In this document: positions 35,503 to 44,371 of the stretch, piece by piece | How the letters are laid out: each line of letters opens with the position of its first letter | How positions within the stretch are numbered: position 1 is the first letter of the stretch | Origin: Nioella halotolerans | GTDB taxonomy: Bacteria > Pseudomonadota > Alphaproteobacteria > Rhodobacterales > Rhodobacteraceae | Length of the DNA stretch: 52,262 nt | Assembly (NCBI GenBank): GCA_003428585.1 | Contig: QVQC01000038.1 | Span: forward strand, 1 to 52,262 | Direction of reading: 5' to 3' | The notes under the pieces: generated by a model | Seen by the model: only the letters and a program-made list of their open reading frames with translations | What the model was told of the DNA's origin: nothing | The model's database searches: none | Position numbers and translations under genes: made by a program

Positions 35503-36525
35503 TCACCCGGCACGGAACCCGCCGAGCATACTGGTCAGGTTATCGCCCAGCCCATCGCAGATATAGCCGCCCTCCTGTACGAAAAGCGTCGGCCGCCCGA
35601 GCGCCGCGATGGCCGCGCCGATCCGCGCGAAGCCGGGCGTGGTGATGGCCAGCCCCTGGAACGGGTCGCCCTCAAACGCATCGAGGCCGAGCGCCACGAC
35701 GATGGCATCGGCCCCGAAGGACGCCACCCGGTCGAGCGCGGTATCGAGCGCGGCGAGGTAGGCGTCGTCCCCGGTTCCCCGCGCCAGCGGCAGGTTGAGA
35801 TTGGCGCCGACGCCGTCTGCCTCGCCGCGCTCCTGCGCATGGCCCCAGAAGAACGGGTAGAAGCGTTCGGGATCGGCATGGATCGAGACGGTCAGCACGT
35901 CGCCGCGCCGGTAGAACATGCCTTGCGTGCCATTGCCGTGATGCACGTCCACGTCGAGGATCGCGGGGCGCAACCCCGCTGCGCGCAGCCGCTCCGCCGC
36001 GATGCCGGAATTGTTCAGGAAACAGAAGCCACCCGCAAGGTCGGCGAAGGCATGGTGCCCCGGAGGGCGTGAAAGCACATAGGCCGCGTGCGCGCCGCCC
36101 GCGACCAGATCGGCCCCGTGAATCGCCGATTGCGCCGACCAGTATGCTGCCTCCCATGTGCCGTCCGAGATCGGGCAGGAGGTATCGGCCTGATGGTAGC
36201 CCGCTTGCCCGACCGCCGATTTCGGGTAGCCGTCGGTGCGCGCGGCCGGGTGGATGTTCGGGATCACCTCCTCGCCCGCGCCCTCGATCCGCCGCCAGCG
36301 GGGGTAGATGTGGCGCAGGAAGCTCAGGTATTCGGCGCTGTGCACGGCAGCGACGGGGCCGAGCCCGGCATCGCCCGGCGCCTCGAAAACGCAGCCCGCC
36401 GCCTCGGCCCCCGCTTTCAGGATGTCGATACGCGCGGGCTGTTCGGGGTTGGGCAGGATCGCCCCGTTGGCCATGAAATGCCTGGGATCGTGGCGCCATT
36501 GCCGGTCGTCGAAGATCGCTCTCAT
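35503..36525 (-). CDS. Histone-deacetylase-family amidohydrolase (acetylpolyamine amidohydrolase-like)
   Basis: A 340-residue class II HDAC-fold enzyme with the zinc site and catalytic residues intact: RPPGHH (His157, His158), DVDVHHGNGT (Asp193, His195), a late Asp in GLDAFEGDP (about residue 281) and a GGY Tyr near residue 320. Length and residue spacing are close to Mycoplana acetylpolyamine amidohydrolase (His158/159, Asp195, His197, Asp284, Tyr323). It should remove acyl groups from acylated amines. It is the last gene of an eight-gene operon with a polyamine-type importer and overlaps the GNAT gene by four bases, which favours an acetylpolyamine or related N-acyl substrate. Confidence 0.87.
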   Translation of the reverse strand: MRAIFDDRQWRHDPRHFMANGAILPNPEQPARIDILKAGAEAAGCVFEAPGDAGLGPVAAVHSAEYLSFLRHIYPRWRRIEGAGEEVIPNIHPAARTDGYPKSAVGQAGYHQADTSCPISDGTWEAAYWSAQSAIHGADLVAGGAHAAYVLSRPPGHHAFADLAGGFCFLNNSGIAAERLRAAGLRPAILDVDVHHGNGTQGMFYRRGDVLTVSIHADPERFYPFFWGHAQERGEADGVGANLNLPLARGTGDDAYLAALDTALDRVASFGADAIVVALGLDAFEGDPFQGLAITTPGFARIGAAIAALGRPTLFVQEGGYICDGLGDNLTSMLGGFRAG

Positions 36526-37004
36526 GCCTCACCTTTCAGTCTGTCGAAGCCGTCGCCGGCAAGGGCCAGCGTGCGCTGCCCCGCCATGGGGGCCAGCCCC
36601 AGTCTGTCGTAGAACCCTTGCGCCCCGGCGCTGTCGTCATAGACGTCGAGCCGCAGGTAGCCCGCGTTCCAAAGCCGATGCGCCCGCGCGGCCGCCGCTG
36701 CCAGCAGGCCCCGCCCCAGCCCGGTACCGCGCGCGGCCCGTGACACCCAGAGGTCCGACACGTAAAGCCCTGCGATCCCGCGCACGGTGGAAAAGCAGGG
36801 CGAGAACAAAACCGCGCCGCGCGCCGCGTCGCCCGACACCGCCAGCAGCGCGTGAAAGGCGGGGCAGGGGCCGGTTGCGGCCGCGCACAAGGCCGCGACA
36901 TCGGCGCGATGCGGGTCGCCCAGATCCTCGGACAGGGCGCGCAAGGCGGTGTCCAGCAGCGGCATCTCCGCCGCGCCGACGGGTCGGATCGTGACCTTTT
37001 CCAT
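36522..37004 (-). CDS. GNAT family N-acetyltransferase
   Basis: A 160-residue GNAT protein with the acetyl-CoA binding motif A (VSRAARGTGLGRGLLAAAA, about residues 86-104) and the C-terminal LRLDVYDDSAGAQGFYDRLGL segment. It probably acetylates a small amine. It starts three bases after the BKACE stop codon and its stop overlaps the deacetylase start (ATGA). An acetyltransferase and a deacetylase side by side suggests handling of an acetylated amine intermediate. Confidence 0.88.
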   Translation of the reverse strand: MEKVTIRPVGAAEMPLLDTALRALSEDLGDPHRADVAALCAAATGPCPAFHALLAVSGDAARGAVLFSPCFSTVRGIAGLYVSDLWVSRAARGTGLGRGLLAAAAARAHRLWNAGYLRLDVYDDSAGAQGFYDRLGLAPMAGQRTLALAGDGFDRLKGEA

Positions 37005-37007
37005 GGC

Positions 37008-37934
37008 TCAGATCGCCGTCCGGTCGCCGCCCTTGAGGTCCAGCATCGCGCGGGCCTCTTCGGGGGTGGCGACGGTGCGGCCCAGATCCTCCACGATGCG
37101 GCGGATCTTGGTGACCTGTTCGGCGTTGGTCCTGGCAAGCTGTCCGCGCGCGATTGTCAGGCTGTCTTCCAGCCCGACGCGGACATGGCCGCCCATGGTG
37201 GCGCCCATGGTCACCAGCGGCATCTGGTGGCGCCCGGCGGCCAGAACGGAAAAGGCGTAATCCGATCCGAAAAGCTTGTCGGCGATCATCTTCATATGCA
37301 TCAGGTTTTCCGGGTCCGGGCCGATCCCGCCGAGGACGCCGAAGACGAACTGCACGAAGACCGGCGCCTTGACCAGCCCGCGATCCACGAAGTGGCGCAG
37401 CATGTAGAGGTGGCTGACGTCATAGCATTCGAACTCGAACCGTGCGCCGCGTTCCTCGCCCATTTCGGTCAGGATACGGGCGATGTCGCGGGGGGTGTTC
37501 TTGAACACCAGATCGTCGGAGCCGCGCAGGAAAGGCTCTTCCCAATCATGTTTCCACTCGGTGATCCGATCCGCCGCCGGATAGAGCGCGAAATTCATCG
37601 TGCCCATGTTGAGGCTGCACATCTCGGGTTCGGCCCGTTTCGGGGCGGCCAGTCGCTGATCCAGCGTCATCACCGCGCTGCCGCCGGTGGAGATGTTCAG
37701 CACCGCCTCCGTCGCCTGCTTGAGGCGCGGCAGGAAGCCCATGAAGTGATTCACCTCGGCCGAGGGTTGGCCCGTCGCGGGATCGCGGGCATGCAGGTGC
37801 AGGATGGAAGCGCCGGCCTCTGCCGCGCCGATCGCGTGTGTCGTTATCTCTTCCGCTGTCACCGGCAGGTAGGGCGACATGGAGGGCGTGTGGATCGAGC
37901 CCGTGACCGCGCAGGTGATGATGATCTTGGACAT
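37008..37934 (-). CDS. Beta-keto acid cleavage enzyme (BKACE, DUF849)
   Basis: A 308-residue TIM-barrel enzyme with the family zinc ligands in ILHLHARDP (His46, His48) and MGGHVRVGLED (about residue 230), and the opening TCAVTGS with a nearby TPS segment. BKACE enzymes condense a beta-keto acid with acetyl-CoA to give acetoacetate and a new CoA thioester; the founding member acts on 3-keto-5-aminohexanoate in lysine degradation. Side-chain specificity varies widely across the family and the substrate here is unknown. Its place after an aminotransferase and before a GNAT gene suits a pathway in which an amino acid is transaminated to a keto acid and cleaved. Confidence 0.9.
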   Translation of the reverse strand: MSKIIITCAVTGSIHTPSMSPYLPVTAEEITTHAIGAAEAGASILHLHARDPATGQPSAEVNHFMGFLPRLKQATEAVLNISTGGSAVMTLDQRLAAPKRAEPEMCSLNMGTMNFALYPAADRITEWKHDWEEPFLRGSDDLVFKNTPRDIARILTEMGEERGARFEFECYDVSHLYMLRHFVDRGLVKAPVFVQFVFGVLGGIGPDPENLMHMKMIADKLFGSDYAFSVLAAGRHQMPLVTMGATMGGHVRVGLEDSLTIARGQLARTNAEQVTKIRRIVEDLGRTVATPEEARAMLDLKGGDRTAI

Positions 37935-37940
37935 GGGGCC

Positions 37941-39296
37941 TCAGGCGGTTCTGGGCAGCTTGTGGTGGATTTCCTCGGTGAACTGCCGCAGCGAGAGGTC
38001 CAGCATATGGGTGATCTCGTCGAGATGGGTCTCGGTCACGATCAGCGGCGGGCAGACGAGGATATGGTCGCCCTCCGTCCCGTCGCGGCTGCGGCGGGAA
38101 TAGACGATGAGGCCGTTGTCATAGGCGATTTGCACGAACCGGTCGAAGGCGCGCAGATCCTTGGGCAAGGGGGCCTTGGTGCGGCGGTCGGCCATGAATT
38201 CAAAAGCCAGAAGCAGCCCCATTCCCCGCACATCGCCGATTATGGGATACCGGTCCATCAATCCCTTGAGCCGCGCTTTCAGGCCCATGCCCAACACCTC
38301 GGCATTGTGGCAGAGTCCGAGCCGTTCGATTTCCGACAGCACGGCCACGCCAGCGGCGCAGGCCAGCGGGTTGCCGGCATAGGTGAACCCGTGCTGAAAA
38401 CCGCCATCGTCCAGAACCGGTTCCACCAGCCGCCGATGGGCGACCATGGCGCCAAGCGGGACGTAGCCCGCCGCGTATCCCTTTGACATCACGATGATAT
38501 CGGGGGTGATGCCCCAATGATCCCCGGCGAGGAACCTGCCCGTGCGGCCCGCGCCGGTCATCACCTCGTCAAGGATCAGCAGCACGCCATACCGCGTGCA
38601 GATCTCGCGCACCCGCTCCATGTAGCCCGTGGGCGGCACCAGCGCGCCGGTGGAGGCGCCGCCGACCGGTTCCACGATGAAGGCCAGCACGCTTTCGGCG
38701 CCTTCCTTGAGGATCTTGGCCTCCAGCATGTCGGCATAGTGGTGGCCGGTCGCCTCCTCCTGCGGGTCCAGACCGTCAAGATAAGCGCGCGGGGCGGGGA
38801 TCTTGGGCATGGCCTGCATCATTGGCGCGAAGGCCCGTGTCAGTGGGGTGTAGCTGGTCACGGCGAGCGCGCCCAAGGTGCAGCCGTGGTAGGAAGGCGC
38901 GCGGCTGATGACCTTCCAGCGGCTGTCCGTGCCCGTGGCGACGGCGTATTGCCGGGCGAGCTTCATCGCGCTTTCCACCGCTTCGGACCCGCCGGAGACG
39001 AAAAAGACCTTGTCCAACCCCTCCGGCGTCAACTCGGCCGTCTTGGCGGCCAGCGCCTCTGATGCTTCGGTTTCGAAATGCAGCCGGTAGCCGAAGGTCG
39101 ACCGCTCCATCTGGCGGCGCATGGCGTCGAGCACGGTTTCGTTGGAATGGCCGATATTGCAGACCATTGCGCCCGAAGAGCCGTCGAGATAGCGCTTGCC
39201 CTCGGTGTCCCACATGTAGACGCCGCGCGCCTGGTCGAGCACCGGCTTGCGCCCGCGACCCTGATAGAACAGGTGGCTTTCCTCCCTCCCGGCCAT
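37941..39296 (-). CDS. Class III pyridoxal-phosphate aminotransferase
   Basis: A 451-residue fold-type I aminotransferase. The PLP lysine is Lys272 in VMSKGYAAGYVPLGAM; ILDEVMTGAGRTG supplies Asp243; SGGSEAVESAMKLAR and SYHGCTLGA are further class III marks. These enzymes move the terminal amino group of omega-amino acids, diamines or beta-amino acids to pyruvate or 2-oxoglutarate. It lies four bases after potA-like and six bases before the BKACE gene, so it is co-transcribed with an amine importer. The substrate is unknown; a polyamine-derived or beta-amino acid fits the context. Confidence 0.92.
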   Translation of the reverse strand: MAGREESHLFYQGRGRKPVLDQARGVYMWDTEGKRYLDGSSGAMVCNIGHSNETVLDAMRRQMERSTFGYRLHFETEASEALAAKTAELTPEGLDKVFFVSGGSEAVESAMKLARQYAVATGTDSRWKVISRAPSYHGCTLGALAVTSYTPLTRAFAPMMQAMPKIPAPRAYLDGLDPQEEATGHHYADMLEAKILKEGAESVLAFIVEPVGGASTGALVPPTGYMERVREICTRYGVLLILDEVMTGAGRTGRFLAGDHWGITPDIIVMSKGYAAGYVPLGAMVAHRRLVEPVLDDGGFQHGFTYAGNPLACAAGVAVLSEIERLGLCHNAEVLGMGLKARLKGLMDRYPIIGDVRGMGLLLAFEFMADRRTKAPLPKDLRAFDRFVQIAYDNGLIVYSRRSRDGTEGDHILVCPPLIVTETHLDEITHMLDLSLRQFTEEIHHKLPRTA

Positions 39297-39300
39297 CGGC

Positions 39301-40380
39301 TCAGGTTCCCGGCAGGGCGGCGCAGTCGCGCGGGCGGAACTGCACTGTGACGCGGTCGCCCTCGGCGAAAGGGTGGGTGTCGATCATGTTGATGGCCTGT
39401 AGCTGAGTGTCGCCGGCGCGCACGAAATAGCGCACCGCCTGTCCCTGGTAGTCTACGGTCTCGACAACCGCGTCGTTGGCGATCCGGCCGTCTTCGGCCC
39501 CGCCTTGCGCAACCAGTTCAAGCTTCTCGGCCCGCAGAACCAGTTTCGCGGGGCCCGGGCCGGGCACGTTGGGGGCCTTCTCGGCGGGAACGGGCACAGT
39601 GCCGAAAACCGGCGCCTCGATTGCCACGGTGCCGTTCTCGCGGGCCCTGCACTGCCCGTGCAGGATGTTCGAGGCGCCAAGGAAATTGGCTACGAATTCG
39701 CTGGCCGGCGCATTGTAGACCTCTTCGGGCGGGCCGACCTGTTCGACGCGACCGTCCGACATCACCACGATCCGGTCGGACATGGCCAGCGCCTCGGCCT
39801 GGTCATGGGTGACGAAGATCGAGGTGACGCCGATGCGATGCTGGATCTTCTTGAGTTCGACGCGCATGTTCTCGCGCAGGTTGGCATCGAGCGCCGACAG
39901 CGGTTCATCGAGCAACAGCACGTCGGGTTCGATCACGATGGCGCGGGCCAGCGCGATGCGCTGCTGCTGTCCCCCCGAGAGGGCGGCGGGGTATCGGTCG
40001 CCCACATCGGGCAGTTGCACGAGTTCCAGCGCCTCGCGCACGCGGCGCGCCGCGTCGTCCTTCGACACGTCGCGGTAGCGCAGGCCGAAGCCCACGTTGT
40101 CGGCAATGGTCTTGTGCGGAAACAGCGCGTAATTCTGGAACACGATCCCGAGGTTACGCTTGTGAATGGGCAGGTCGTTGACGCGCCGGCCCTTGATGGT
40201 GATTTCGCCGCCCGTCGGGTCCAGCAGCCCCGCGATCATGCGCAGCGTTGTCGTCTTGCCGCAGCCCGAAGGGCCCAGAAGGGTGACGAAGGCGCCTTCG
40301 GGAATGTCCAGCGACATCGGCTCGACAGCGGTGAAACTGCCGAATTTCTTCTCGATATTGGTCAGGGTTACGGCGCTCAC
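39301..40380 (-). CDS. Polyamine-type ABC transporter ATP-binding protein (PotA-like)
   Basis: A 359-residue ATPase with Walker A GPSGCGKTT (residues 36-44), Q-loop, signature LSGGQQQR, LLLDEPLSALD and a TOBE-type C-terminal regulatory domain (about 280-355). It belongs to the PotA/spermidine-putrescine branch of importer ATPases. With the two permease and binding-protein genes immediately upstream, it should power uptake of a polyamine or other small cationic solute. The gene lies 66 bases after the binding-protein gene. Confidence 0.93.
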   Translation of the reverse strand: MSAVTLTNIEKKFGSFTAVEPMSLDIPEGAFVTLLGPSGCGKTTTLRMIAGLLDPTGGEITIKGRRVNDLPIHKRNLGIVFQNYALFPHKTIADNVGFGLRYRDVSKDDAARRVREALELVQLPDVGDRYPAALSGGQQQRIALARAIVIEPDVLLLDEPLSALDANLRENMRVELKKIQHRIGVTSIFVTHDQAEALAMSDRIVVMSDGRVEQVGPPEEVYNAPASEFVANFLGASNILHGQCRARENGTVAIEAPVFGTVPVPAEKAPNVPGPGPAKLVLRAEKLELVAQGGAEDGRIANDAVVETVDYQGQAVRYFVRAGDTQLQAINMIDTHPFAEGDRVTVQFRPRDCAALPGT

Positions 40381-40446
40381 GGGCAGGCGTCCTTATGCGG
40401 GAAGGGGTGGGGCGGCGCCGTATCGACGCCACCCCCCTTGGCAGTC

Positions 40447-41589
40447 TCAATAGCCGCGCTGCACGCGGCTGAAGGTTTCCGACCATTCCTGTTCGTTGCC
40501 GTTCCAGTAGTCGGGATTGGCGAAGGTCAGGTGGTCGAGCGTGCCGGTCGGGTCGAAGGCCGGCAATGTCGGGATCTTGGCCCCCAGATCGACCCGCGTC
40601 GGGTCAAGCGCGGGCGGGTAGTTCTGCCCCTCGGCCACGGCGATCGAGGTGGCCGGTTCCAGCATGAAGTTGAGCAATTCTTCGCAGGCCTCGATGGGCG
40701 ATCCCGCGATCACGAACAGGCATTCCTGCCAGCCGAACCCGTTTGGTGGGTCAATATAGCCGATGTCGTGGCCCTGTTCCTGCAACGCGAAAATGCGGCC
40801 AGACCAGCCTTCGGTGACGTGGATCTCGCCCTCGGCCAGCAGGTTCATCAGTTCGGCCCCGGAGGTCCAGTAGCGCAGCGCGAGGTCGCGGTGCTGGCGC
40901 ACGGCGTCCCAGACGGCCTCGATATCGGTGATGTTGTTGGGGTCCTGCCCGGTTTGCAACGCGCCGTACCAGATCCGCGTGCGCCAATCGGACCAGCCGC
41001 CGATCTTGCCCTCGTAATCGGCGTTGATCAGCAGGCCTGCCCCTTGCGCTTGCGCTTCCTCGTCCGAGATATGGGCGCGATTGTAGGCGATGCCGGTGGT
41101 GCCGTAGTTGTAGGGCACGCAGGACAGCGGCCCGCCGCTGATGGCGCGGAAGGCCTCGGACAGCGCGGGCATGCACAGTTGCAGGTTGGGGATGTTGTCC
41201 TCGTTTAGTTCCACCGAAAGCTCTAGGTTGTGATACCGCGCGTAGTCGAACACGCCCGACAGGTGGGCGATGTTGTATTCGCCGGGCTGGCTGGTGCGCA
41301 CGCGGGCAAGGTATTCGTCGCCGCCCCCAAATGTGCCGTCGACCACGTCGATGCCGGTCGCCGCCGTGTAGGGATCGAAGGCATGTTCGCGGAACGCCTC
41401 GGAGACGACGCCGCCCCAGCCGTCGAAGCGAACCTGAGTGACCTCCTGCGCGGCGGCGTAGCGGGCGAAGGGGGTCTGTAGGCCATAGGCGAGACCGGCC
41501 GCCCCGATCAGGCCCAGAAAGCTGCGCCGGTCGAGGTCGCCGTTCTGGTAACGCTCCAGAAGTCTTTGATAACGTGTGGTATTGTCCAT
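40447..41589 (-). CDS. Periplasmic substrate-binding protein of a polyamine-type ABC importer (PotD-like)
   Basis: A 380-residue binding protein. The N-terminal DRRSFLGLIGAAGLAYG looks like a twin-arginine export signal, so the protein would be folded before export. The mature part shows the family pattern (WGGVVSEAFREHAFDPYTAATGIDVV, PYNYGTTGIAYN, ITDIEAVWDAVR, GWSGRIFAL, AEGQNYPPA) of the PotD/PotF group. The exact ligand cannot be assigned because binding-pocket residues differ among relatives. It sits between the permease and ATPase genes. Confidence 0.9.
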   Translation of the reverse strand: MDNTTRYQRLLERYQNGDLDRRSFLGLIGAAGLAYGLQTPFARYAAAQEVTQVRFDGWGGVVSEAFREHAFDPYTAATGIDVVDGTFGGGDEYLARVRTSQPGEYNIAHLSGVFDYARYHNLELSVELNEDNIPNLQLCMPALSEAFRAISGGPLSCVPYNYGTTGIAYNRAHISDEEAQAQGAGLLINADYEGKIGGWSDWRTRIWYGALQTGQDPNNITDIEAVWDAVRQHRDLALRYWTSGAELMNLLAEGEIHVTEGWSGRIFALQEQGHDIGYIDPPNGFGWQECLFVIAGSPIEACEELLNFMLEPATSIAVAEGQNYPPALDPTRVDLGAKIPTLPAFDPTGTLDHLTFANPDYWNGNEQEWSETFSRVQRGY

Positions 41590-41652
41590 TTTGTCGATCT
41601 CCCTGTTGGTGAGGTCCGAGGTGAAGTTATTGTTATGGTTGTTATTATTTGG

Positions 41653-42444
41653 TCATGTCCCGTTGTCGCGCCGCAGCGCCAGCTTGCGCGATATGGCCAG
41701 CCCCAAGAGGGGCAGGCCGGCGGTGATCAGGATCATCAGCGTGCCAAGCGCGTTGATCTCGGGGCTGATGGAATTGCGCAGCATGGCGAAGATCTGTGTC
41801 GGCACGGTTTCCACGCCGCCCGGTTTCCAGAACAGCGTGCCGGTGATGTCGTCGAAGCTGATCGTGAAGGCAAAAAGCGCGCCGGCCGCGACCGCGGGTG
41901 TCAGAAGCGGCAGCGTGATGGTGAAAAAGGCCTGGCGGGGCGAGGCGCCAAGGCTCATCGCCGCTTCTTCGACATCGCGCCGGATGCCCACCAGCCGCGC
42001 CTGCACCACGAGGATCACGAAGGGCAGCGTAAAGATGACGTGGCCGAAGAGCAGCAGGGTAAAGCTCTTGTGGATGCCGAGGAATTGCAGGAACAGCAGC
42101 AGCGCGACCGCCAGCACCACCTCGGGCACGAGGATGGGCGCGATCAGGATGGTGGAGATCGTGTTGCGCAGCGGGATGTTGTAGCGCACGAGGGCAAGGC
42201 TGGCCAGCACGCCGAGGGTGGTGGAAATCACCGCCGTCAGGGCGCCCAGGGCGAGCGAGGTGCGCAGCGCGCGCAGGATCGCCTCGTTCTGGAACAATTC
42301 CTCGAACCAGCGCAGCGACAGGCCGGTCATCGGGAAAGCCCCGAACTGGTTGGCGTTGAAGGCCAGCAGCACCACCACCGCGATCGGCAGGAACATGAAC
42401 AGGTAGACCAGAATGGTCCAGAACCGGATTGCCTGCCACCCCAT
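41653..42444 (-). CDS. ABC transporter permease (PotC-like)
   Basis: A 263-residue permease with six membrane segments and the cytoplasmic EAA loop (VEEAAMSLGASPRQAFFTITLPLLTPA) that contacts the ATPase. It matches the second permease of spermidine/putrescine-type importers. Its start at ATG 42444 overlaps the stop codon of the upstream permease gene by one base (TGATG), which shows translational coupling and rejects the longer open frame that reaches 42729. Confidence 0.93.
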   Translation of the reverse strand: MGWQAIRFWTILVYLFMFLPIAVVVLLAFNANQFGAFPMTGLSLRWFEELFQNEAILRALRTSLALGALTAVISTTLGVLASLALVRYNIPLRNTISTILIAPILVPEVVLAVALLLFLQFLGIHKSFTLLLFGHVIFTLPFVILVVQARLVGIRRDVEEAAMSLGASPRQAFFTITLPLLTPAVAAGALFAFTISFDDITGTLFWKPGGVETVPTQIFAMLRNSISPEINALGTLMILITAGLPLLGLAISRKLALRRDNGT

Positions 42445-43310
42445 CAGCCCAGCCCTTTCATCAATTGGCCAAGGCCGAGGAAATGGTTGTAGATCATCAC
42501 CAGCACCCCGAGCACAGCCAGCAAGAGCAGCGACAGCGCCGCGCCGAGCGGCCAGTTCAACTGGATGATGATGGCCTCGTAGACAAGGTTGGCGAACATC
42601 GCGTCGCGCGGCCCGCCCAGGACGGCCGGCGTGATGTAGGTGCCCGCGCCGAGAACGAAACACAGCAGCCCGCCCGCCGCGAGGCCGGGCAGCGACAGGG
42701 GCAGGGTGACCTGCAGGAAGCTCTGCCACTTCGTGGCGCCAAGCGACCCGGCGGCATCCTCCAGCGTTTCGTCGACGCCGTCGAGGCTGACATAGACATT
42801 GAGCACCATGAACGGCAGCAGGAAATGCACGAGGCCAAGGATCACCGTGGTTTCGTTATAGAGCATCTGGATCGGCTCCGCCGTGATCCCGAACCATTGC
42901 AACGCGGTGTTGAGCGCGCCGTTGCTGCCGAGGATGTAGATCCAGCTCATCGTGCGGATGATGTAACTGATCCAGAACGGCAGCATCAAAAGCAGCAGGA
43001 GCAGGGCCTTGTTGCCCTTGGCCCGGGCGATGAAATAGGCCGCCGGGTAGCCCATCAGCGCGCAGATCAGCGTGGTGACCGCCGCGATACGCAGCGTGGT
43101 CAGCAGGATGTCGCGGTAGAACCGGTCGGTCAGCGTCGCGGTCCAGTTGTCGAGGTGAAAGCCCGGCTGCACATCGCCCACGGAGGTGCGAAGCCAGAAG
43201 GAATAGACCACGATGAACAGCACCGGGATGATCAGCAAAAGCGCGATCACCGTCAGGGTCGGCGATAGCAGGATCCAGGGCTGGCGGGCCTCGCGGGCTT
43301 CGATGGACAT
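42444..43310 (-). CDS. ABC transporter permease (PotB-like)
   Basis: A 288-residue permease with six membrane segments and an EAA loop (LEDAAGSLGATKWQSFLQVTLPLSLPG). It is the first gene of the importer operon. I start at ATG 43310 (MSIEAREARQPW), preceded by AAGAGA, because the upstream in-frame extension is rich in unlikely codons and runs through the AT-rich promoter region. It forms the transmembrane pore with the PotC-like protein and is divergent from a LysR gene, which is the likely regulator. Confidence 0.92.
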   Translation of the reverse strand: MSIEAREARQPWILLSPTLTVIALLLIIPVLFIVVYSFWLRTSVGDVQPGFHLDNWTATLTDRFYRDILLTTLRIAAVTTLICALMGYPAAYFIARAKGNKALLLLLLMLPFWISYIIRTMSWIYILGSNGALNTALQWFGITAEPIQMLYNETTVILGLVHFLLPFMVLNVYVSLDGVDETLEDAAGSLGATKWQSFLQVTLPLSLPGLAAGGLLCFVLGAGTYITPAVLGGPRDAMFANLVYEAIIIQLNWPLGAALSLLLLAVLGVLVMIYNHFLGLGQLMKGLG

Positions 43311-43364
43311 GTGGTGTCTCTTGCATTTGTGCTTGGCGAAAGCATGGAAAGTCGATACCCATAG

Positions 43365-43382
43365 ATCAAATAGATAATTGAT
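43365..43382. promoter_or_regulatory. Inverted repeat in the AT-rich divergent promoter region
   Basis: ATCAA-N8-TTGAT lies in a markedly AT-rich stretch (43360-43394) between the permease gene and the LysR gene. Its dyad symmetry and position suit a LysR-type binding site with a nearby TATAAC-like -10 element toward the LysR gene. It is 27 bases upstream of the LysR start codon. Confidence 0.45.
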
Positions 43383-43408
43383 ATTATAACTATAGGCCAA
43401 ACCTCTGC

Positions 43409-44371
43409 ATGGACGATCCACGCCCATCGCCCGAGCGGATCCTGCGCGATCTTGACTGGAACCTGTTGCGCACTTTCGTCGTTCTGGCCGAGGCGCGCTC
43501 GATCACCGACGCGGCGCGGCGGCTGAACCTTGCGCAGCCCTCCGTTTCGGCTGCGTTGCAGCGCTTGGAGGACCGGCTGGGCCGGCGGCTGATCGACCGC
43601 AAGCCGGGGCATTTCCAACTGACCGAGGCGGGCGAGCGGCTGTATGCCGAGGCGCTGGATATCCAGGGCTCTATCCTGCGGCTGACGACGCTGATGCGCG
43701 ACATGACCGACGAGATCCGGGGTCATGTGCAGGTGGCGCTCGCCAGCCACGTCGTCTGCCCGCTTTTCGACGAGGCGCTGGCAGAATTCCACGCCGCGCA
43801 TCCGCGCGCCACGCTGTCCTTCGACGTGCGCACCAGCGCCGAAACCGTCGCTGCCGTTACCGCGCGCAGTGCCAGTTTCGCGCTCTGCCTTGTGCGCGAA
43901 CGCGATCCGAAACTGGAATACCGGCGGCTTTACCGGGAGTTCTTCGGCCTCTTCTGTGGCCCCACCCATCCGCTTTTCGGACGCGAGGGGTTGGCCCGCG
44001 CCGACCTGCGCGGCCATCCGACCGTCAGCTTCCAGACCGACCGCCTTCAGGACGTGCTGAAACCCGTGGCGCTTTTGCGCGCGGAATCCGATATCGGCGA
44101 ACAGGTGGTTGGCACGTCGAGCCACCTTGAAGAAGTGCGCCGGATGATCGTCGCCGGGCTGGGCATCGGCCCCCTGCCGGTGCATGTGGCGGCGCGCGAC
44201 GTGCGCGACGGTTTGCTCTGGCGGCTGCCCCCTTATGAGAATCCGCCGGCCGTAGACGTGCACGTGGTCTGGAACCCGCGCACCCGCTTGAACCGTGCCG
44301 AGGAATCGCTTCTGACCCGGGTCCTCGACAAGATCGAGGCGACCCCCATCGAGGCGCGCACCTACCGCTGA
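43409..44371 (+). CDS. LysR family transcriptional regulator
   Basis: A 320-residue LysR protein with an N-terminal winged helix (residues about 15-75: FVVLAEARSITDAARRLNLAQPSVSAALQRLEDRLGRRLI) and a periplasmic-binding-like effector domain (about 100-305). It is divergent from the eight-gene importer and catabolic operon across 98 bases, the usual arrangement for a LysR activator and its target, so it probably senses the imported amine or a breakdown product. The effector is not predictable. Confidence 0.92.
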   Translation: MDDPRPSPERILRDLDWNLLRTFVVLAEARSITDAARRLNLAQPSVSAALQRLEDRLGRRLIDRKPGHFQLTEAGERLYAEALDIQGSILRLTTLMRDMTDEIRGHVQVALASHVVCPLFDEALAEFHAAHPRATLSFDVRTSAETVAAVTARSASFALCLVRERDPKLEYRRLYREFFGLFCGPTHPLFGREGLARADLRGHPTVSFQTDRLQDVLKPVALLRAESDIGEQVVGTSSHLEEVRRMIVAGLGIGPLPVHVAARDVRDGLLWRLPPYENPPAVDVHVVWNPRTRLNRAEESLLTRVLDKIEATPIEARTYR

